A DNA stretch of 64,000 bases, from the NCBI GenBank assembly GCA_905235745.1, contig CAJOMN010000011.1, positions 50,081 through 114,080 on the forward strand, read 5' to 3'. How positions within the stretch are numbered: position 1 is the stretch's first letter; each line of letters begins with the position of its first letter. A program made the translations under genes and the position numbers. The stretch is from an uncultured Lachnospiraceae bacterium (lineage in GTDB: Bacteria > Bacillota > Clostridia > Lachnospirales > Lachnospiraceae). Below, in pieces: positions 21,499 to 32,102 of the stretch. The notes beneath the pieces were generated by a model. The model was not told where the DNA came from. It saw only the letters and a list, made by a program, of their open reading frames with translations, and made no database searches.

Positions 21499-23310
21499 AT
21501 GATTATAAGTATGATGTTATCTTTACTGTGCGGGGTGGCGCTGTTCCTGTTCGGTATGTCACTTATGGGTGACGGCCTCAAGAGCGCGGCAGGGGAGCGG
21601 CTGGAGACATTCCTGTACAATATGACCAATACCCCCGTAAAGGGGATTCTTCTGGGGACGGCAGTAACTGCCGTAATCCAGTCTTCAGCGGCGGCAACCG
21701 TAATGGTCATTGGTTTTGTTAATTCCGGAATGATGAGTCTGGAACAGGCCGCTGCTATCACACTCGGAGCCAATATCGGAACCAGCATTACCGGCTGGGT
21801 TCTTTGCCTGTCATATGTTGAAGGCACCGCCGGCATTGCTGCGATTTTATCCTCTTCAACTATAAGTGCAGTTGCCGCAATCTCCGGCACTCTGCTCAGA
21901 ATGCTGGCGAAAAGAAGCCGCCACAAGAACATAGGAAATATTCTTCTGGGCTTTGCCATACTTATGACAGGTATGCATATGATGAGCGATGCTGTTATGC
22001 CGCTTAGCGAAAACGGTTCTTTTACAAAGGGCGTGACCATGTTCTCCAATCCGCTTCTTGGCATACTTCTCGGGATAGTAATGACTGCCATATTGCAGAG
22101 TGCTTCAGCATCCATAGGTATCCTGCAGGCTCTTTCCGTTACGGGATCCATCACGGCAGCAACCGCATTTCCGGTTATCCTTGGTATCGGTGTGGGTGCA
22201 TCCTGCCCGGTTATTCTCTCGGCCATGGGTGCAAACAAAAACGGACTGCGCACTGCCCTGGCCTATCTGGTTGAGAACCTTGCCGGTATGATACTGTGGG
22301 CAATAGGCCTCTATACTGTAAACGCCATATACCCTGTTTCTTTCATGCAGAAGACGGTCGGACCCGTATCAATAGCTTTGATCAATTCGTGTGTACGCAT
22401 AGTCACGGCAATCTGTCTCTTCCCTCTTATCAGGAAAATGACTGATTTTCTCCGGATCATCGTAAAAGATTCCGAAGAAGATATTGAAGATATAGCTGAC
22501 AGCGCTGATTTTGACCTTTTAGAGGAACGTCTGCTCATGCTGCCGGCACTTGCCCTGTCGCAATCCGAAAAGGTCGTCCTCGGAATGTCCAAAAAGGTGA
22601 GAAAAAATGTTTTTCGTTCCCTGAATCTGATCCGTGAGTTTTCCGAGAAGAAATACAACAAGATCCAGCGCAAGGAAGATCTTATAGATAAATACGAATC
22701 GAAGATAGGTGACTATCTTATGAAGCTTTCAACTCATCCGATGGATTCGTCGCAGACAAGACAGCTGACAAGCTGTATGAGAGTCACGGGTGATCTGGAA
22801 AGGATGGGAGACTATGCCTCCAATATCGCAAGACTGGTATTCGAGGCAGTGGATGAAGGCCTGGTCTTCTCCGAGGATGCCCAGAGAGATCTGAACGTAA
22901 TGATCATGGCGGAGAAAGAACTGATAAACGATACCGTAAAATCATATCAGGAACGTGATCCGGAGATGGCGCTGCTTACAAAACCGAGAGCAGCGGGTAT
23001 TTCATTTCTTTGTGAGATTCTAAAGGCGCGTCATATCGGAAGAATGTCAAGGGGAGAATGCGGTATGGAGCAGGGAGCCGTATTTACGGAGCTGTTAAAC
23101 AGCATTGACCATATCGCTTCCCACTGTGTGGCTGTCTCGGGAGCTGTACGCAGGCAGTTTCAGGAGAATCCGGATTATCACCTGCATTCACGAAGTTATA
23201 TCGAGCTCACCGATGAACGGTATCAGGAAATATACAATCAGTTTGTTTCAAAATATGACGTCATTAAAAACGCCAGCAACCCAATCAGTTTTGATGACGA
23301 GGAAGAGTAA
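21499..23310 (+). CDS. Na+/phosphate cotransporter family protein with PhoU-like tail
   Basis: A 603-residue inner-membrane transporter of the NptA/PNaS family importing phosphate with sodium. Two inverted QSSAA-type repeats are visible: AVIQSSAAATVMVIGFVN (~60) and AILQSASASIGILQAL (~205), each with flanking membrane helices. From ~residue 330 the chain is cytoplasmic and PhoU-like, with EKVVLGMSKKVRKNVFRSLN and the ERMGDYASNIARL signature. ATG 21499 is chosen because AGGAAAGG lies ten bases upstream; an in-frame ATG at 21424 has no site. First core gene right of the element cluster. Confidence 0.92.
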   Translation: MIISMMLSLLCGVALFLFGMSLMGDGLKSAAGERLETFLYNMTNTPVKGILLGTAVTAVIQSSAAATVMVIGFVNSGMMSLEQAAAITLGANIGTSITGWVLCLSYVEGTAGIAAILSSSTISAVAAISGTLLRMLAKRSRHKNIGNILLGFAILMTGMHMMSDAVMPLSENGSFTKGVTMFSNPLLGILLGIVMTAILQSASASIGILQALSVTGSITAATAFPVILGIGVGASCPVILSAMGANKNGLRTALAYLVENLAGMILWAIGLYTVNAIYPVSFMQKTVGPVSIALINSCVRIVTAICLFPLIRKMTDFLRIIVKDSEEDIEDIADSADFDLLEERLLMLPALALSQSEKVVLGMSKKVRKNVFRSLNLIREFSEKKYNKIQRKEDLIDKYESKIGDYLMKLSTHPMDSSQTRQLTSCMRVTGDLERMGDYASNIARLVFEAVDEGLVFSEDAQRDLNVMIMAEKELINDTVKSYQERDPEMALLTKPRAAGISFLCEILKARHIGRMSRGECGMEQGAVFTELLNSIDHIASHCVAVSGAVRRQFQENPDYHLHSRSYIELTDERYQEIYNQFVSKYDVIKNASNPISFDDEEE

Positions 23311-23500
23311 CGGGCGTGTGCCTTATAGTGGCTTTTTCGGCCACATCGGCAAGACCGGTGGAAGCATCGCAGTATTGCATTGCAACGTTTGTTATTTGAC
23401 TCAGGATCGCCGGAATACTGAGTACTATGATCGTATTCAGCACCTGCGGCGTTGATAGTTCTTCTCCGTTACGGAGCCATTCAAGATTATCTTTTGACAT
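23285..23500 (-). pseudogene. MATE efflux protein remnant (N-terminal stub)
   Basis: From the ATG at 23500 (minus strand) the frame reads NLEWLRNGEELSTPQVLNTI and VLSIPAILSQITNVAMQYCD, the start and first membrane helix of a MATE-family multidrug transporter, then runs into unrelated residues and stops after ~71 codons, overlapping the end of the Na/Pi gene. A full MATE protein has ~450 residues, so this is a truncated relic produced by deletion. Confidence 0.7.
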
Positions 23501-23612
23501 GTTGGTATAATAGCATGTGAAATAGATCTTATCAAAGGCGATTTGAAAAATATACTTTTCTTTTTGGCGCATCGCTGATATAATCAATGAAATTCAGAGA
23601 AAGACATATGTT

Positions 23613-24287
23613 ATGAATACTTGGCAGTTACTTGTTGATTCATTTCCGAAAATAATATTACCGGGTCTTGTGATGACAGTTCCCCTGACCCTGATCTCTT
23701 TTTCCCTGGCGATAGTGATTGCCGTGATAGTAGCGCTGATACAGTACGCAAAGGTTCCGGTGCTGACACAGATCGCAAGAATATACATTTGGATCATCAG
23801 GGGAACACCGCTTCTTGTACAGCTGATGGTAGGATATTACGGCCCTTCGGCGTTCGGGATCAAGACTAACGGTTTCGCGGTAGCGATAGTGGTGTTTGCG
23901 ATAAACGAGGGCGCGTACTGTGCCGAGACGATCCGCGGATGCATGGAAAGCGTTCCGAAGGGGCAGCTTGAAGCGGGCTACTGTGTAGGAATGAGCTATT
24001 GGGGGATCATGTGGCATGTGATACTTCCGCAGTCGTTTCGCGCGGCATTTCCGGCGCTCGGCAATTCGCTCATAAGCATGGTAAAGGATACATCACTTGC
24101 GTCCAATATTACGGTAACGGAAATGTTTCTGGCAACAAGGCAGATCGCCGGCAGAACGTATCAGTTCCTGCCGCTCTATCTGGAAGTTGCCTTTATATAT
24201 CTGATGTTCTCTACAGTGCTGGAGGCGCTCCAGCGTCGCGGAGAAGTAGGGCTTGGAAGGTACGACAATGGCACTTCTGGAAGTTAG
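23613..24287 (+). CDS. Polar amino acid ABC transporter permease
   Basis: 224-residue HisM/GlnP-type membrane permease. About five membrane helices; the family signature for contacting the ATPase is seen as [20 protein letters not shown] (~115). [10 protein letters not shown] (~60) is the other hallmark. It heads a three-gene importer operon (permease, ATPase, binding protein). The ribosome site is weak (AGAGAAAG). Substrate is likely a polar or charged amino acid, or cystine; this cannot be resolved from sequence. Confidence 0.93.
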   Translation: MNTWQLLVDSFPKIILPGLVMTVPLTLISFSLAIVIAVIVALIQYAKVPVLTQIARIYIWIIRGTPLLVQLMVGYYGPSAFGIKTNGFAVAIVVFAINEGAYCAETIRGCMESVPKGQLEAGYCVGMSYWGIMWHVILPQSFRAAFPALGNSLISMVKDTSLASNITVTEMFLATRQIAGRTYQFLPLYLEVAFIYLMFSTVLEALQRRGEVGLGRYDNGTSGS

Positions 24288-25005
24288 GAATCTTGTAAAA
24301 TCATTTGACCGGGGAACTGTTCTTGACGGCATAGATCTTACCGTTGAAAAGGGCGATGTAACGGCTGTGCTCGGACCTTCCGGATCGGGCAAGACAACGA
24401 TGCTCAGGTGCCTTAATTATCTTGAGAGAGCCGATGCCGGAACGATGGTATTTGATGGTGTAAGCTATGACCTGAGAGATGCCGGCAAAGGGGAAATATC
24501 CGCACTGCGCAAACAGACGGGATTTGTATTCCAAAGCTATAACCTGTTTTCGAATAAGACCGTTCTTGATAATGTCACTCTCGGTCTGACTTCGGGAAGA
24601 AGTATGGATAGAAAAGAAGCAAGGGATATAGGTATAACGGAGCTTGAAAGAGTCGGGATGCAGGATTATGCAGACCGGTATCCGGTTCAGCTGTCGGGAG
24701 GACAGCAGCAAAGAGTAGCGATAGCAAGGGCACTTGCTACGGATCCGAAGATCATATATTTTGACGAGCCCACATCCGCGCTGGATCCGGAGCTGACATC
24801 GGAGGTTCTGGATGTCATGATACAGCTTGCCGGATCGGGTATTACGATGGTGGTCGTCACGCATGAAATGACATTTGCACAAAACGTCAGTTCCAGGATC
24901 GTATTCATGGAGGGCGGTAATATAATCGAGCAGGGTTCGTCTTCGGAGATATTTGATTCGCCGAAGGAAGAACGTACAAGAGAATTTTTGAAACTAAACG
25001 GGTAG
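24268..25005 (+). CDS. Polar amino acid ABC transporter ATP-binding protein
   Basis: 245-residue GlnQ-type ATPase powering the importer. Walker [10 protein letters not shown] (~33), Q loop FQSYNLF, signature LSGGQQQR (~140), Walker [13 protein letters not shown] (~160) and the switch His in VVVTHEM are intact. ATG 24268 follows GGAAGG and overlaps the permease gene by 20 bases; the extra upstream codons from 24253 are less likely. Confidence 0.95.
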   Translation: MALLEVRNLVKSFDRGTVLDGIDLTVEKGDVTAVLGPSGSGKTTMLRCLNYLERADAGTMVFDGVSYDLRDAGKGEISALRKQTGFVFQSYNLFSNKTVLDNVTLGLTSGRSMDRKEARDIGITELERVGMQDYADRYPVQLSGGQQQRVAIARALATDPKIIYFDEPTSALDPELTSEVLDVMIQLAGSGITMVVVTHEMTFAQNVSSRIVFMEGGNIIEQGSSSEIFDSPKEERTREFLKLNG

Positions 25006-25030
25006 CTATCAGACAGGAGGTTAGAAGATC

Positions 25031-25831
25031 ATGAAGAAATCATTTATTATCACAACCTTAATGATCGCGTTGTCGGTACTTGCCGGCTGCGGATCATCGG
25101 CTTCAAACGGGAACAAGGATCATCTTGACCGTATCAGGGAGGCCGGCAAGATCACGGTTGCCACGGAAGGAGCGTGGTCACCTTTTACGTATCATGATGA
25201 AACAACGAACGAGCTTATCGGATTTGACGTTGAGGTCGCTGCGGAGATCGCAAAACGTATCGGCGTTGAGGCGGAGTTTGCCGAGGGCGATTTTGACGGA
25301 GGTCTTACCGGAGTGTCGCAGGGTACTTTTGATATGATGGCAAACGGTGTTGACGTGACCGATGACAGACAGCAGACGTTTGATTTTTCCGATCCGTATG
25401 CATACGATCATGCGGTTGTCGTTGCCTTGGCGGACAATACGGACATAAGATCATTTGACGACCTTGAGGGCAGGACGACAGCCAATTCCGTCGGATCGAC
25501 ATATGCTCAGATGGGAGAAGAACACGGCGCAACGGTTGTCAATGTTCCCACGCTCGGAGAGACGATGGAGCTTGTTGAAAACGGAACAGCCGATGCAACT
25601 ATCAACGCAAACACGTCGGTTCAGGATTACCTGAATACAACGGGTGATACCGCGGTCGCTGTTGTGGCAGTCGATGAGGAGACAACCAGTTACGCGATCC
25701 CTCTGAAAAAGGGAGAGGACAATGATACGCTGAGAGCCGAGATCAACAAAGCTATCGCCGATATGAAGGCAGACGGGACACTCTCTGCGATATCAGTCAA
25801 GTATTTCGGCTCTGATATCACACAGGAATGA
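25031..25831 (+). CDS. Amino acid ABC transporter substrate-binding lipoprotein
   Basis: 266 residues. A lipoprotein signal peptide ending in the lipobox LAGC (Cys ~19) anchors it outside the membrane. The mature part is a family 3 solute-binding protein (GKITVATEGAWSPFTYHDE, IGFDVEVAAEIAKRIG, MMANGVDVTDDRQQTFDFSD). AGGAGG precedes the ATG, 25 bases after the ATPase gene. It delivers the substrate to the permease. Confidence 0.95.
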   Translation: MKKSFIITTLMIALSVLAGCGSSASNGNKDHLDRIREAGKITVATEGAWSPFTYHDETTNELIGFDVEVAAEIAKRIGVEAEFAEGDFDGGLTGVSQGTFDMMANGVDVTDDRQQTFDFSDPYAYDHAVVVALADNTDIRSFDDLEGRTTANSVGSTYAQMGEEHGATVVNVPTLGETMELVENGTADATINANTSVQDYLNTTGDTAVAVVAVDEETTSYAIPLKKGEDNDTLRAEINKAIADMKADGTLSAISVKYFGSDITQE

Positions 25832-25858
25832 TCCGGAACAATACGGGGTCATACATAT

Positions 25859-26581
25859 ATGTACGAATACAGAAAGAGAATAGGATTCAGCGAATGTGAC
25901 ACCGACAGGAAACTGTCGGTCACTTCGCTTATAGACGCATTTCAGGATTGCTCGACATTTCAGTCCGAGGATCTCGGAGTGGGATTTGACGTATTGCAGG
26001 GTGAGCATCTTGTATGGGTGATCAATTACTGGGAACTTGAGATCGGAGAACTACCCCATCTGTGCGACTATGTTACGGTCGGTACATTTCCGTACGGCTT
26101 CAAGGCGTGCTTCGGACTCCGTAATTTCTACATGAAGGACGAGGAAGGCCATTTCCTCGTAAAAGCCAATTCGATGTGGACGCTTATCGACTCGGATGAT
26201 ATCAGACCCGTCAAGGCTCCTGATTTTCTCCGCGAGGCATATGTCGTGGAGGAGAAGCTGGATATGAGCTACAGTCCGAGAAAGGTACTGATTCCGGCAG
26301 ATGACGGCATCACCGTGACCGAGAAGGATCCCGTTCATATACAGGTGCATCACCTTGACAGCAATCATCATGTCAATAACGGGCAGTATGTGAAGCTCGC
26401 GCTGTCGCAGACAGGGTACGAGCAGGTGTCGCACCTGCGTATCGATTACAGAAGACAGGCCAAGCTCGGAGATGTCATCTATCCGGTTGTATATTCAGGG
26501 GAAAATGATAGCTATGTTGCATTAAACGACGGAGAAGGGAATCCCTTTTCGGTCTCCCGGTTTGTCCCGGCAAACAGTTAA
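25859..26581 (+). CDS. Acyl-ACP thioesterase (FatA-like, hotdog fold)
   Basis: 240 residues with two hotdog repeats. MYEYRKRIGFSECDTDRKLS opens the first; VHHLDSNHHVNNGQYVKLAL (~162) is the second with the conserved Asn/His region of plant and bacterial acyl-ACP thioesterases. It would release fatty acids from acyl carrier protein in the cytosol, tuning lipid chain supply. The start at 25859 lies 28 bases after the ABC operon; whether cotranscribed is unclear. Confidence 0.88.
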   Translation: MYEYRKRIGFSECDTDRKLSVTSLIDAFQDCSTFQSEDLGVGFDVLQGEHLVWVINYWELEIGELPHLCDYVTVGTFPYGFKACFGLRNFYMKDEEGHFLVKANSMWTLIDSDDIRPVKAPDFLREAYVVEEKLDMSYSPRKVLIPADDGITVTEKDPVHIQVHHLDSNHHVNNGQYVKLALSQTGYEQVSHLRIDYRRQAKLGDVIYPVVYSGENDSYVALNDGEGNPFSVSRFVPANS

Positions 26582-26614
26582 GACGGATCCCCTTCCTGAT
26601 GTAACCACCGTTTA

Positions 26615-26875
26615 TTAAGACAGAAGCACCTTCTCATATGCTTCCAGAATGGCTTTTTGCAGCGTCTCCCGTGCCTCGTGCGAGATCGGGTGCGCTATGT
26701 CGCGGTATTCCCCTTCGGGGGTCTTGCGGCTGGGCATAGCTATGAACAGCCCCTTATCTCCTTCGATTATCTTGATATCATGTATTGCAAATTCATTATC
26801 CAGGGTAATTGAGGCAACAGCCTTCATATTCCCTTCCTTCGTCATCTTACGAATACGAACATCTGTTATATTCAT
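26615..26875 (-). CDS. spoVG: SpoVG-family RNA/DNA-binding regulator
   Basis: 86 residues, clear match to Spo[39 protein letters not shown] and the conserved [20 protein letters not shown]. SpoVG proteins bind nucleic acid and influence septation, sporulation and, in many Gram-positives, gene expression. Slightly shorter C-terminus than Bacillus SpoVG (~97). It lies 27 bases downstream of glgD on the same strand and may share its transcript. Confidence 0.96.
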   Translation of the reverse strand: MNITDVRIRKMTKEGNMKAVASITLDNEFAIHDIKIIEGDKGLFIAMPSRKTPEGEYRDIAHPISHEARETLQKAILEAYEKVLLS

Positions 26876-26902
26876 ATTATCTATCCTTTCTTGCGGCCGC
26901 AG

Positions 26903-28021
26903 TTAGAATACATACCGGTCGCTCTTTTCAATCACTACCTTCGGCGCGCCTTCTCCCTTGTAATAGGAATTGGCGAGTATCGTACCTCCGCTTTCCACAA
27001 TGCAGTTCTCGATGTAGGCGTTGTCGCCGATATAGACATCATTGAGTATTATGGAATTCCTGATCGTACAGTTGCTTCCGACAAATACTTTCTTGAACAG
27101 CACGGAACCTTCCACTGTGCCGTTTATGATCGTTCCGGACGCAACGAGGCTGTTGCGGACATTTGAGCCCACATTGTATTTTGCCGGAGGCAGATCATCT
27201 ACCTTGGTATATATATCGGGATATTCCCTGAAGAAGTAATCCCGTACATCATTCCGGAGAAAATCCATGTTTGTACGATAGTAATCATCAACCGAAGCTA
27301 TGTTGCTCCAGTATGTTTTGATCTTGTATCCGCATATCTTCTTGACGTTCATGTAGCGGATGAGGATATCCCTGACAAAATCAAACCGTTCCTCTTCCGC
27401 GCATTTCTCGATAAGCTCAATGAGCAGCCTTCTTCTGATAACGTATATACCGCATGATACAAGGTTCGACTTGGCGGCAATGGGCTTTTCCTCAAAGTCC
27501 ACGACCTGCATCTCGTCATTGAGCTTTACCATTCCGAACCGCTCGCAATCTTTCGGATCGTGTATCTCGGAGCACACAAGTGATATATCGGCGCCTTTTT
27601 CCATGTGGAACTCAAGAAGCTCGTTGTAATCCATCTTGTATATGCCGTCCGCGGATGCTATTACAACGTAGGGCTCATGACTTTCCTTCAGGAATGCCAG
27701 ATTCTGGTAGATCGAATCGGCCGTTCCTCTGTACCAGAAGCTGTTGTCGCTCGTTACCGTCGGCGTGAATATATGAAGACCGCCCTGTTTACGGCCGAAA
27801 TCCCACCATTTCGACGAACTTAGATGTTCATGCAGGCTTCCTGCGTTGTACTGGGTAATGACCCCGACCTTTGTTATGCGCGAATTAGCCATATTACTGA
27901 GGGCAAAATCAATAGCCCTGTAGTTCCCGGCGACAGGCATTGCGGCGATGGCGCGCTTTTGTGAAAGTTCTTTCATTCTGTATGTGTTGCCACCTGCCAG
28001 TATTATTCCAATAGCTCTCAC
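26903..28021 (-). CDS. glgD: Glucose-1-phosphate adenylyltransferase subunit GlgD
   Basis: 372 residues, the second, regulatory-type subunit of Clostridia/Firmicutes ADP-glucose pyrophosphorylase. [20 protein letters not shown] opens the nucleotidyltransferase domain but lacks the full GGxGxRL catalytic loop of GlgC, as usual in GlgD. The C-terminus is a left-handed beta-helix with hexapeptide repeats ([20 protein letters not shown]). Its start overlaps the glgC stop by four bases, so the two subunits are translationally coupled for glycogen synthesis. Confidence 0.95.
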   Translation of the reverse strand: MRAIGIILAGGNTYRMKELSQKRAIAAMPVAGNYRAIDFALSNMANSRITKVGVITQYNAGSLHEHLSSSKWWDFGRKQGGLHIFTPTVTSDNSFWYRGTADSIYQNLAFLKESHEPYVVIASADGIYKMDYNELLEFHMEKGADISLVCSEIHDPKDCERFGMVKLNDEMQVVDFEEKPIAAKSNLVSCGIYVIRRRLLIELIEKCAEEERFDFVRDILIRYMNVKKICGYKIKTYWSNIASVDDYYRTNMDFLRNDVRDYFFREYPDIYTKVDDLPPAKYNVGSNVRNSLVASGTIINGTVEGSVLFKKVFVGSNCTIRNSIILNDVYIGDNAYIENCIVESGGTILANSYYKGEGAPKVVIEKSDRYVF

Positions 28022-29292
28022 AGTTCGTCACCTGCCTTTATCAATGTTTTGCCGCTTCCCAAAGCGTTGTTCTCAAAGTCCTTTCCGGTAAGATTTCCGG
28101 AAACCACGCTGTTCTTGCCGATGCTGACGCCGTCGGGAACGATAGTGTCTTCTCCGATCGTAACGAGACCGTTCGTGTATATCGAAGGCTCGGTTTCGTT
28201 GGGAACCTCATCTCCGGTACCGAGTATTACGTTGTTGCCGATGACGACGTCTTCGGCGATTATCGCTTTAGTGATGTCGCATCCGTCTCCGATCCCGGTA
28301 TTGTTCATTATAATGGAATCTTTGATTATCGTATCCTTGCCTATTGTAATATTGCAGCCGATAACCGAATTGTATACCTTACCGTATATGTATGATCCTT
28401 CTCCGACTATGGAGCGCTCTACAACGCCGTCCTCCGAGATATACTGCGGAGGAAGGGTTTCCGAATGGGTATAGATCTTCCAGTATTCCTCATACAGGTT
28501 GAAATCGGGAACGATATCGATAAGCTCCATATTGGCTTCCCAATATGAATTAAGCGTTCCGACATCCTTCCAGTAGCTGTTGAATTCGTACGCGTAGCAT
28601 TTCGCGCCCTTGTCGAACAGATACGGGATTATATGCTTTCCGAAGTCCAGATTGGACTGCTCGGCCATTTCTATAAGCGATCTGCGAAGAGATTTCCAGT
28701 TGAAGATGTAGATACCCATTGATGCGAGATTGCTGCGGGGATTCTCGGGCTTTTCCTCAAACGCCGTAACCTGTCTGTTCTCGTCGGTAATAAGAATTCC
28801 GAAACGTTTGGCTTCTTCGATAGGAACCGGCATAGCCGCGATAGTTACGTCGGCATTGTTGCTCTTGTGGTAATCAAGCATTACCTCATAGTCCATCTTG
28901 TAGATGTGATCTCCCGATAGGATAAGCACATAGTCGGGATTAAAGGTTTCCATATATTCTATATTCTGGTAAATGGCATTTGCGGTTCCCGTGTACCATT
29001 CGCTGTTCGAACTCTTCTCGTAAGGGGGAAGAACCGTTACACCGCCGATGTTTCTGTCCAGATCCCACGGTATGCCTATACCGATGTGGGTATTAAGACG
29101 GAGCGGACGATACTGGGTAAGCACCCCTACGGTATCGACACCCGAATTAATACAGTTGCTCAGCGGAAAATCAATAATACGGTATTTTCCGCCGAATGAA
29201 ACGGCCGGTTTGGCTACCTTTGATGTCAGTACGCCCAGGCGGCTTCCCTGCCCGCCCGCAAGCAGCATCGCAATCATTTCTTTCTTAATCAC
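28018..29292 (-). CDS. glgC: Glucose-1-phosphate adenylyltransferase
   Basis: 424 residues. Makes ADP-glucose from ATP and glucose-1-phosphate, the committed step of glycogen synthesis. Catalytic loop [20 protein letters not shown] at the N-terminus, [20 protein letters not shown], and [19 protein letters not shown] are intact; the C-terminal part is a beta-helix. First gene of the minus-strand glgC-glgD(-spoVG) unit, divergent from murC across 169 bases. Confidence 0.97.
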   Translation of the reverse strand: MIKKEMIAMLLAGGQGSRLGVLTSKVAKPAVSFGGKYRIIDFPLSNCINSGVDTVGVLTQYRPLRLNTHIGIGIPWDLDRNIGGVTVLPPYEKSSNSEWYTGTANAIYQNIEYMETFNPDYVLILSGDHIYKMDYEVMLDYHKSNNADVTIAAMPVPIEEAKRFGILITDENRQVTAFEEKPENPRSNLASMGIYIFNWKSLRRSLIEMAEQSNLDFGKHIIPYLFDKGAKCYAYEFNSYWKDVGTLNSYWEANMELIDIVPDFNLYEEYWKIYTHSETLPPQYISEDGVVERSIVGEGSYIYGKVYNSVIGCNITIGKDTIIKDSIIMNNTGIGDGCDITKAIIAEDVVIGNNVILGTGDEVPNETEPSIYTNGLVTIGEDTIVPDGVSIGKNSVVSGNLTGKDFENNALGSGKTLIKAGDEL

Positions 29293-29461
29293 ATTACCAC
29301 CTCTGTCTTTCCAAGCTGTAGTCTGGTTGCAATAATCACAACACAGTTATTTTATCACAGTTTACCGAAAAAATAAACAAAAATCGGGCAGATTATTATC
29401 AGTATTTGTGTAAAATCACAAACGGTTGAGTTTTTTTCTCTTATGCACTATTATTAGACCC

Positions 29462-30841
29462 ATGAATACTATAGATTTTACTAAACCGGTAACAGTTCAC
29501 TTCATAGGGATAGGCGGGATAAGCATGAGCGGTCTTGCCGAAATACTCCTTAACGCCGGCTTTACCGTATCCGGTTCGGACAGGGCGGCTTCACCTCTTA
29601 CCGGGAGGCTTGAGGAAGAAGGGGCGCAGATCTTCATCGGACAGCGTGCCGAAAACATTACGGGAGATGTTCAGCTTGTAATATATACCGCTGCCATCAA
29701 AGAGGACAATCCTGAATACAGACAGGCTCTGGCACTTGGTATACCGATGATGACAAGAGCGGAGCTTCTCGGACAGATAATGAAGAACTACAGGACGAGC
29801 ATCGCGGTATCGGGAACCCACGGCAAGACGACCACGACGTCCATGATAACCTCCGTGCTGCTTGAAGCGGACACCGATCCTACCGTATCGGTCGGAGGGA
29901 TGCTCCCGTCAATAGGAGGGAATATCAGGATAGGCAAATCCGACTGTTTTCTGACGGAGGCATGCGAGTATACGAACAGCTTCCTGAGCTTTTATCCGAC
30001 GATATCCGTTATACTTAATATAGAAGAAGATCATCTTGATTTTTTCAAGGATATACATGATATTAGGAATTCCTTTGCGAAGTTTGCCGCGCTTCTTCCC
30101 GAAGACGGCCTTCTGGTCATCAATTCGGATATAGACGATACGGAAGAGATCACGGAGAATGTCAAATGCCCCGTAGTCACCGTGTCGGCGCACTCCGATG
30201 CCGGCTATACGGCGGATAATGTCGCGTATGATGACAAGGGCTGCGCACACTTTGACGTTATCAGGAACGGAAGCAGATTTATCAGTGTGAAGCTTGCGAT
30301 CCCCGGAGAGCACAATATATCGAATGCACTTGCGGCGGTTGCTGTGTGCGACCACATAGGGATATCCGGCGACAGTATCGCGAAAGGTCTCGCAGATTAC
30401 ACCGGAGTTGACAGGAGGTTCCAGTACAAGGGTACGGTCGGTGGGGTGACGGTAATCGACGATTACGCGCATCATCCGACGGAGATAGCGGCAACATTGT
30501 CCGCCGCTGAGCATTATCCGCACGATAAGCTGTGGCTCGTATTCCAGCCGCATACATATTCAAGGACAAAAGCCCTGTTCGATGAGTTCGCAAAGGTACT
30601 AAGCAGGGCTGACAACGTCATACTCGCGGATATATATGCCGCAAGGGAGAAGGACAATCTCGGCATCTCGTCGGAGGATCTGTGTGAGGCTGTAAAAAGT
30701 TACGGAACTTTGGCACATTATTTTGGTTCATTTGACGAAATTGAAAATTTCCTGCTGCAAAATTGTTCCCCCGGTGATTTGTTGATAACTATGGGTGCCG
30801 GAGACGTGGTAAAGATTGCGGACAGCCTTTTGGGAAACTGA
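29462..30841 (+). CDS. murC: UDP-N-acetylmuramate--L-alanine ligase
   Basis: 459 residues. Adds L-Ala to UDP-MurNAc using ATP in the cytosol, starting the peptidoglycan stem. VHFIGIGGISMSGLAEIL is the UDP-binding N-terminus, SGTHGKTTTTSM (~115) the ATP P-loop, and DDYAHHPTEIAATL the C-terminal substrate signature. ATG 29462 is used since homologues begin just before the VHFIGIGG strand; no strong ribosome site is seen there, nor at the alternative start 29426. Confidence 0.95.
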   Translation: MNTIDFTKPVTVHFIGIGGISMSGLAEILLNAGFTVSGSDRAASPLTGRLEEEGAQIFIGQRAENITGDVQLVIYTAAIKEDNPEYRQALALGIPMMTRAELLGQIMKNYRTSIAVSGTHGKTTTTSMITSVLLEADTDPTVSVGGMLPSIGGNIRIGKSDCFLTEACEYTNSFLSFYPTISVILNIEEDHLDFFKDIHDIRNSFAKFAALLPEDGLLVINSDIDDTEEITENVKCPVVTVSAHSDAGYTADNVAYDDKGCAHFDVIRNGSRFISVKLAIPGEHNISNALAAVAVCDHIGISGDSIAKGLADYTGVDRRFQYKGTVGGVTVIDDYAHHPTEIAATLSAAEHYPHDKLWLVFQPHTYSRTKALFDEFAKVLSRADNVILADIYAAREKDNLGISSEDLCEAVKSYGTLAHYFGSFDEIENFLLQNCSPGDLLITMGAGDVVKIADSLLGN

Positions 30842-30842
30842 G

Positions 30843-31007
30843 TTATTCACATTATCCACACCGGTGGCGGCATATATTGTCAACTACGGCTGTGGATTTT
30901 TAATTTACATAATGAACAGGATACGAAAGGGCGGTTATCTTGTTATTTACCGATCATCAAGCGCCGCCGGACAGTTTCCATAAATAGTTTGCATCCGGTT
31001 ATCCACA
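30843..31007. promoter_or_regulatory. DnaA-box cluster between murC and dnaD
   Basis: Three boxes match TTATNCACA exactly: TTATTCACA (30843-30851), TTATCCACA (30852-30860, directly abutting) and TTATCCACA (30999-31007). A near match on the other strand (TGTGGATTT) is at 30891-30899. The 300-base gap contains no gene. It could be a DnaA-controlled promoter for dnaD-dnaI or a DnaA titration site. Confidence 0.6.
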
Positions 31008-31141
31008 ATCTCCACAATCGCGCAAACCCTTGAAAACACGGGCCTTGCGGCAAAATCAACTGTTTCATTTTCATGGCGTCAGTGATATAATCCAACACAT
31101 ACTTGATTGCTTTGCAAATACATTATGAAACAGGTGAACTA

Positions 31142-32101
31142 ATGGAAATGGTCACATTAAACAGTGATTTATGCTGTGATGCGCTCGTGATCCCGGCAAA
31201 TGCCGTCGAGAAGTGTCTCCGGGAAGCAAACGAATCGCAGCTTAAGATATATCTGTATCTGCTCAAATACGGCACACAGAATTCCACGGTCAGTTCCATA
31301 GCGGACTATTTTAACTATTCGGAGCAGGATGTAAAACGCGCCTTGAGATTCTGGAACGGTAAGTGCGGTACGGGAAAGTCATCGGACGGAGGAAATGTAG
31401 TGGAGTTTTCCGCGAAACCCGTTTATTCAAAGGAAAAGATCGAACAGTTTACGGACAAGCCGGATGTGCGTCAGCTCCTGTTCGTTGCGGAGCAGTACAT
31501 GGGGCGGCCTATCAAACCGGACGAGATATCGACCATATTGTATATATATGATGAGCTTGGATTCGGGGCGGATCTTGTCGAGTATCTTCTTGAATACTGC
31601 ATCAGCAACAACAAGAAGAGCTTCAGGAGCATCGAGAGCGTGGCGGTCGAATGGAAGGATGCCGGCGTGGGCACGCTTGAGGATGCCAGAAAGCTCACAA
31701 GACATATCCCGAAGGAAATGAAAGCCGTTATGGAAGCTTTGGGTTTCCCGAAGGATCATCAGCCTGTCGAGGCCGAGGTGGCTTATGTCCGCAGATGGAC
31801 GGAGAGATACGGCTACGGCATGGATATCATCGGGGAGGCATGCGCCAGAACCGTTCTTGCCACAGGCAAGCCGAGTCTTCGGTATGCAAACGGGATACTC
31901 AAGGGTTGGCATGACGCGAAGGTCGAAAAGCCCGAAGACATCATTGCGCTTGACGAGGAATTCCGCAGGAATAATGTAAAGGAAGCTTCTCCGGCTCCAT
32001 CATCCGCAAAGGGCGATAAGAAGAAATCATCGGCGGGAAAGTTCCGCAATTTTAAAGAAAGAGAGTATGATTATGATGCTCTCATGAAGGATATGATGTA
32101 A
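31142..32101 (+). CDS. DnaD-domain replication initiation protein
   Basis: 319 residues. Primosomal protein that remodels origin DNA and helps recruit the helicase loader. N-terminal winged helix (~20-95: ESQLKIYLYLLKYGTQNSTV) and two DnaD/DnaB-like helical domains (~105-180 and ~190-265, for example DEISTILYIYDELGFGADLV) end in the family's C-terminal peptide FKEREYDYDALMKDMM. I prefer ATG 31142, 39 bases inside a longer open frame, because AGGTG is close upstream and the N-terminus then matches the family. The helicase-loader gene follows after one base. Confidence 0.88.
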   Translation: MEMVTLNSDLCCDALVIPANAVEKCLREANESQLKIYLYLLKYGTQNSTVSSIADYFNYSEQDVKRALRFWNGKCGTGKSSDGGNVVEFSAKPVYSKEKIEQFTDKPDVRQLLFVAEQYMGRPIKPDEISTILYIYDELGFGADLVEYLLEYCISNNKKSFRSIESVAVEWKDAGVGTLEDARKLTRHIPKEMKAVMEALGFPKDHQPVEAEVAYVRRWTERYGYGMDIIGEACARTVLATGKPSLRYANGILKGWHDAKVEKPEDIIALDEEFRRNNVKEASPAPSSAKGDKKKSSAGKFRNFKEREYDYDALMKDMM

Positions 32102-32102
32102 T

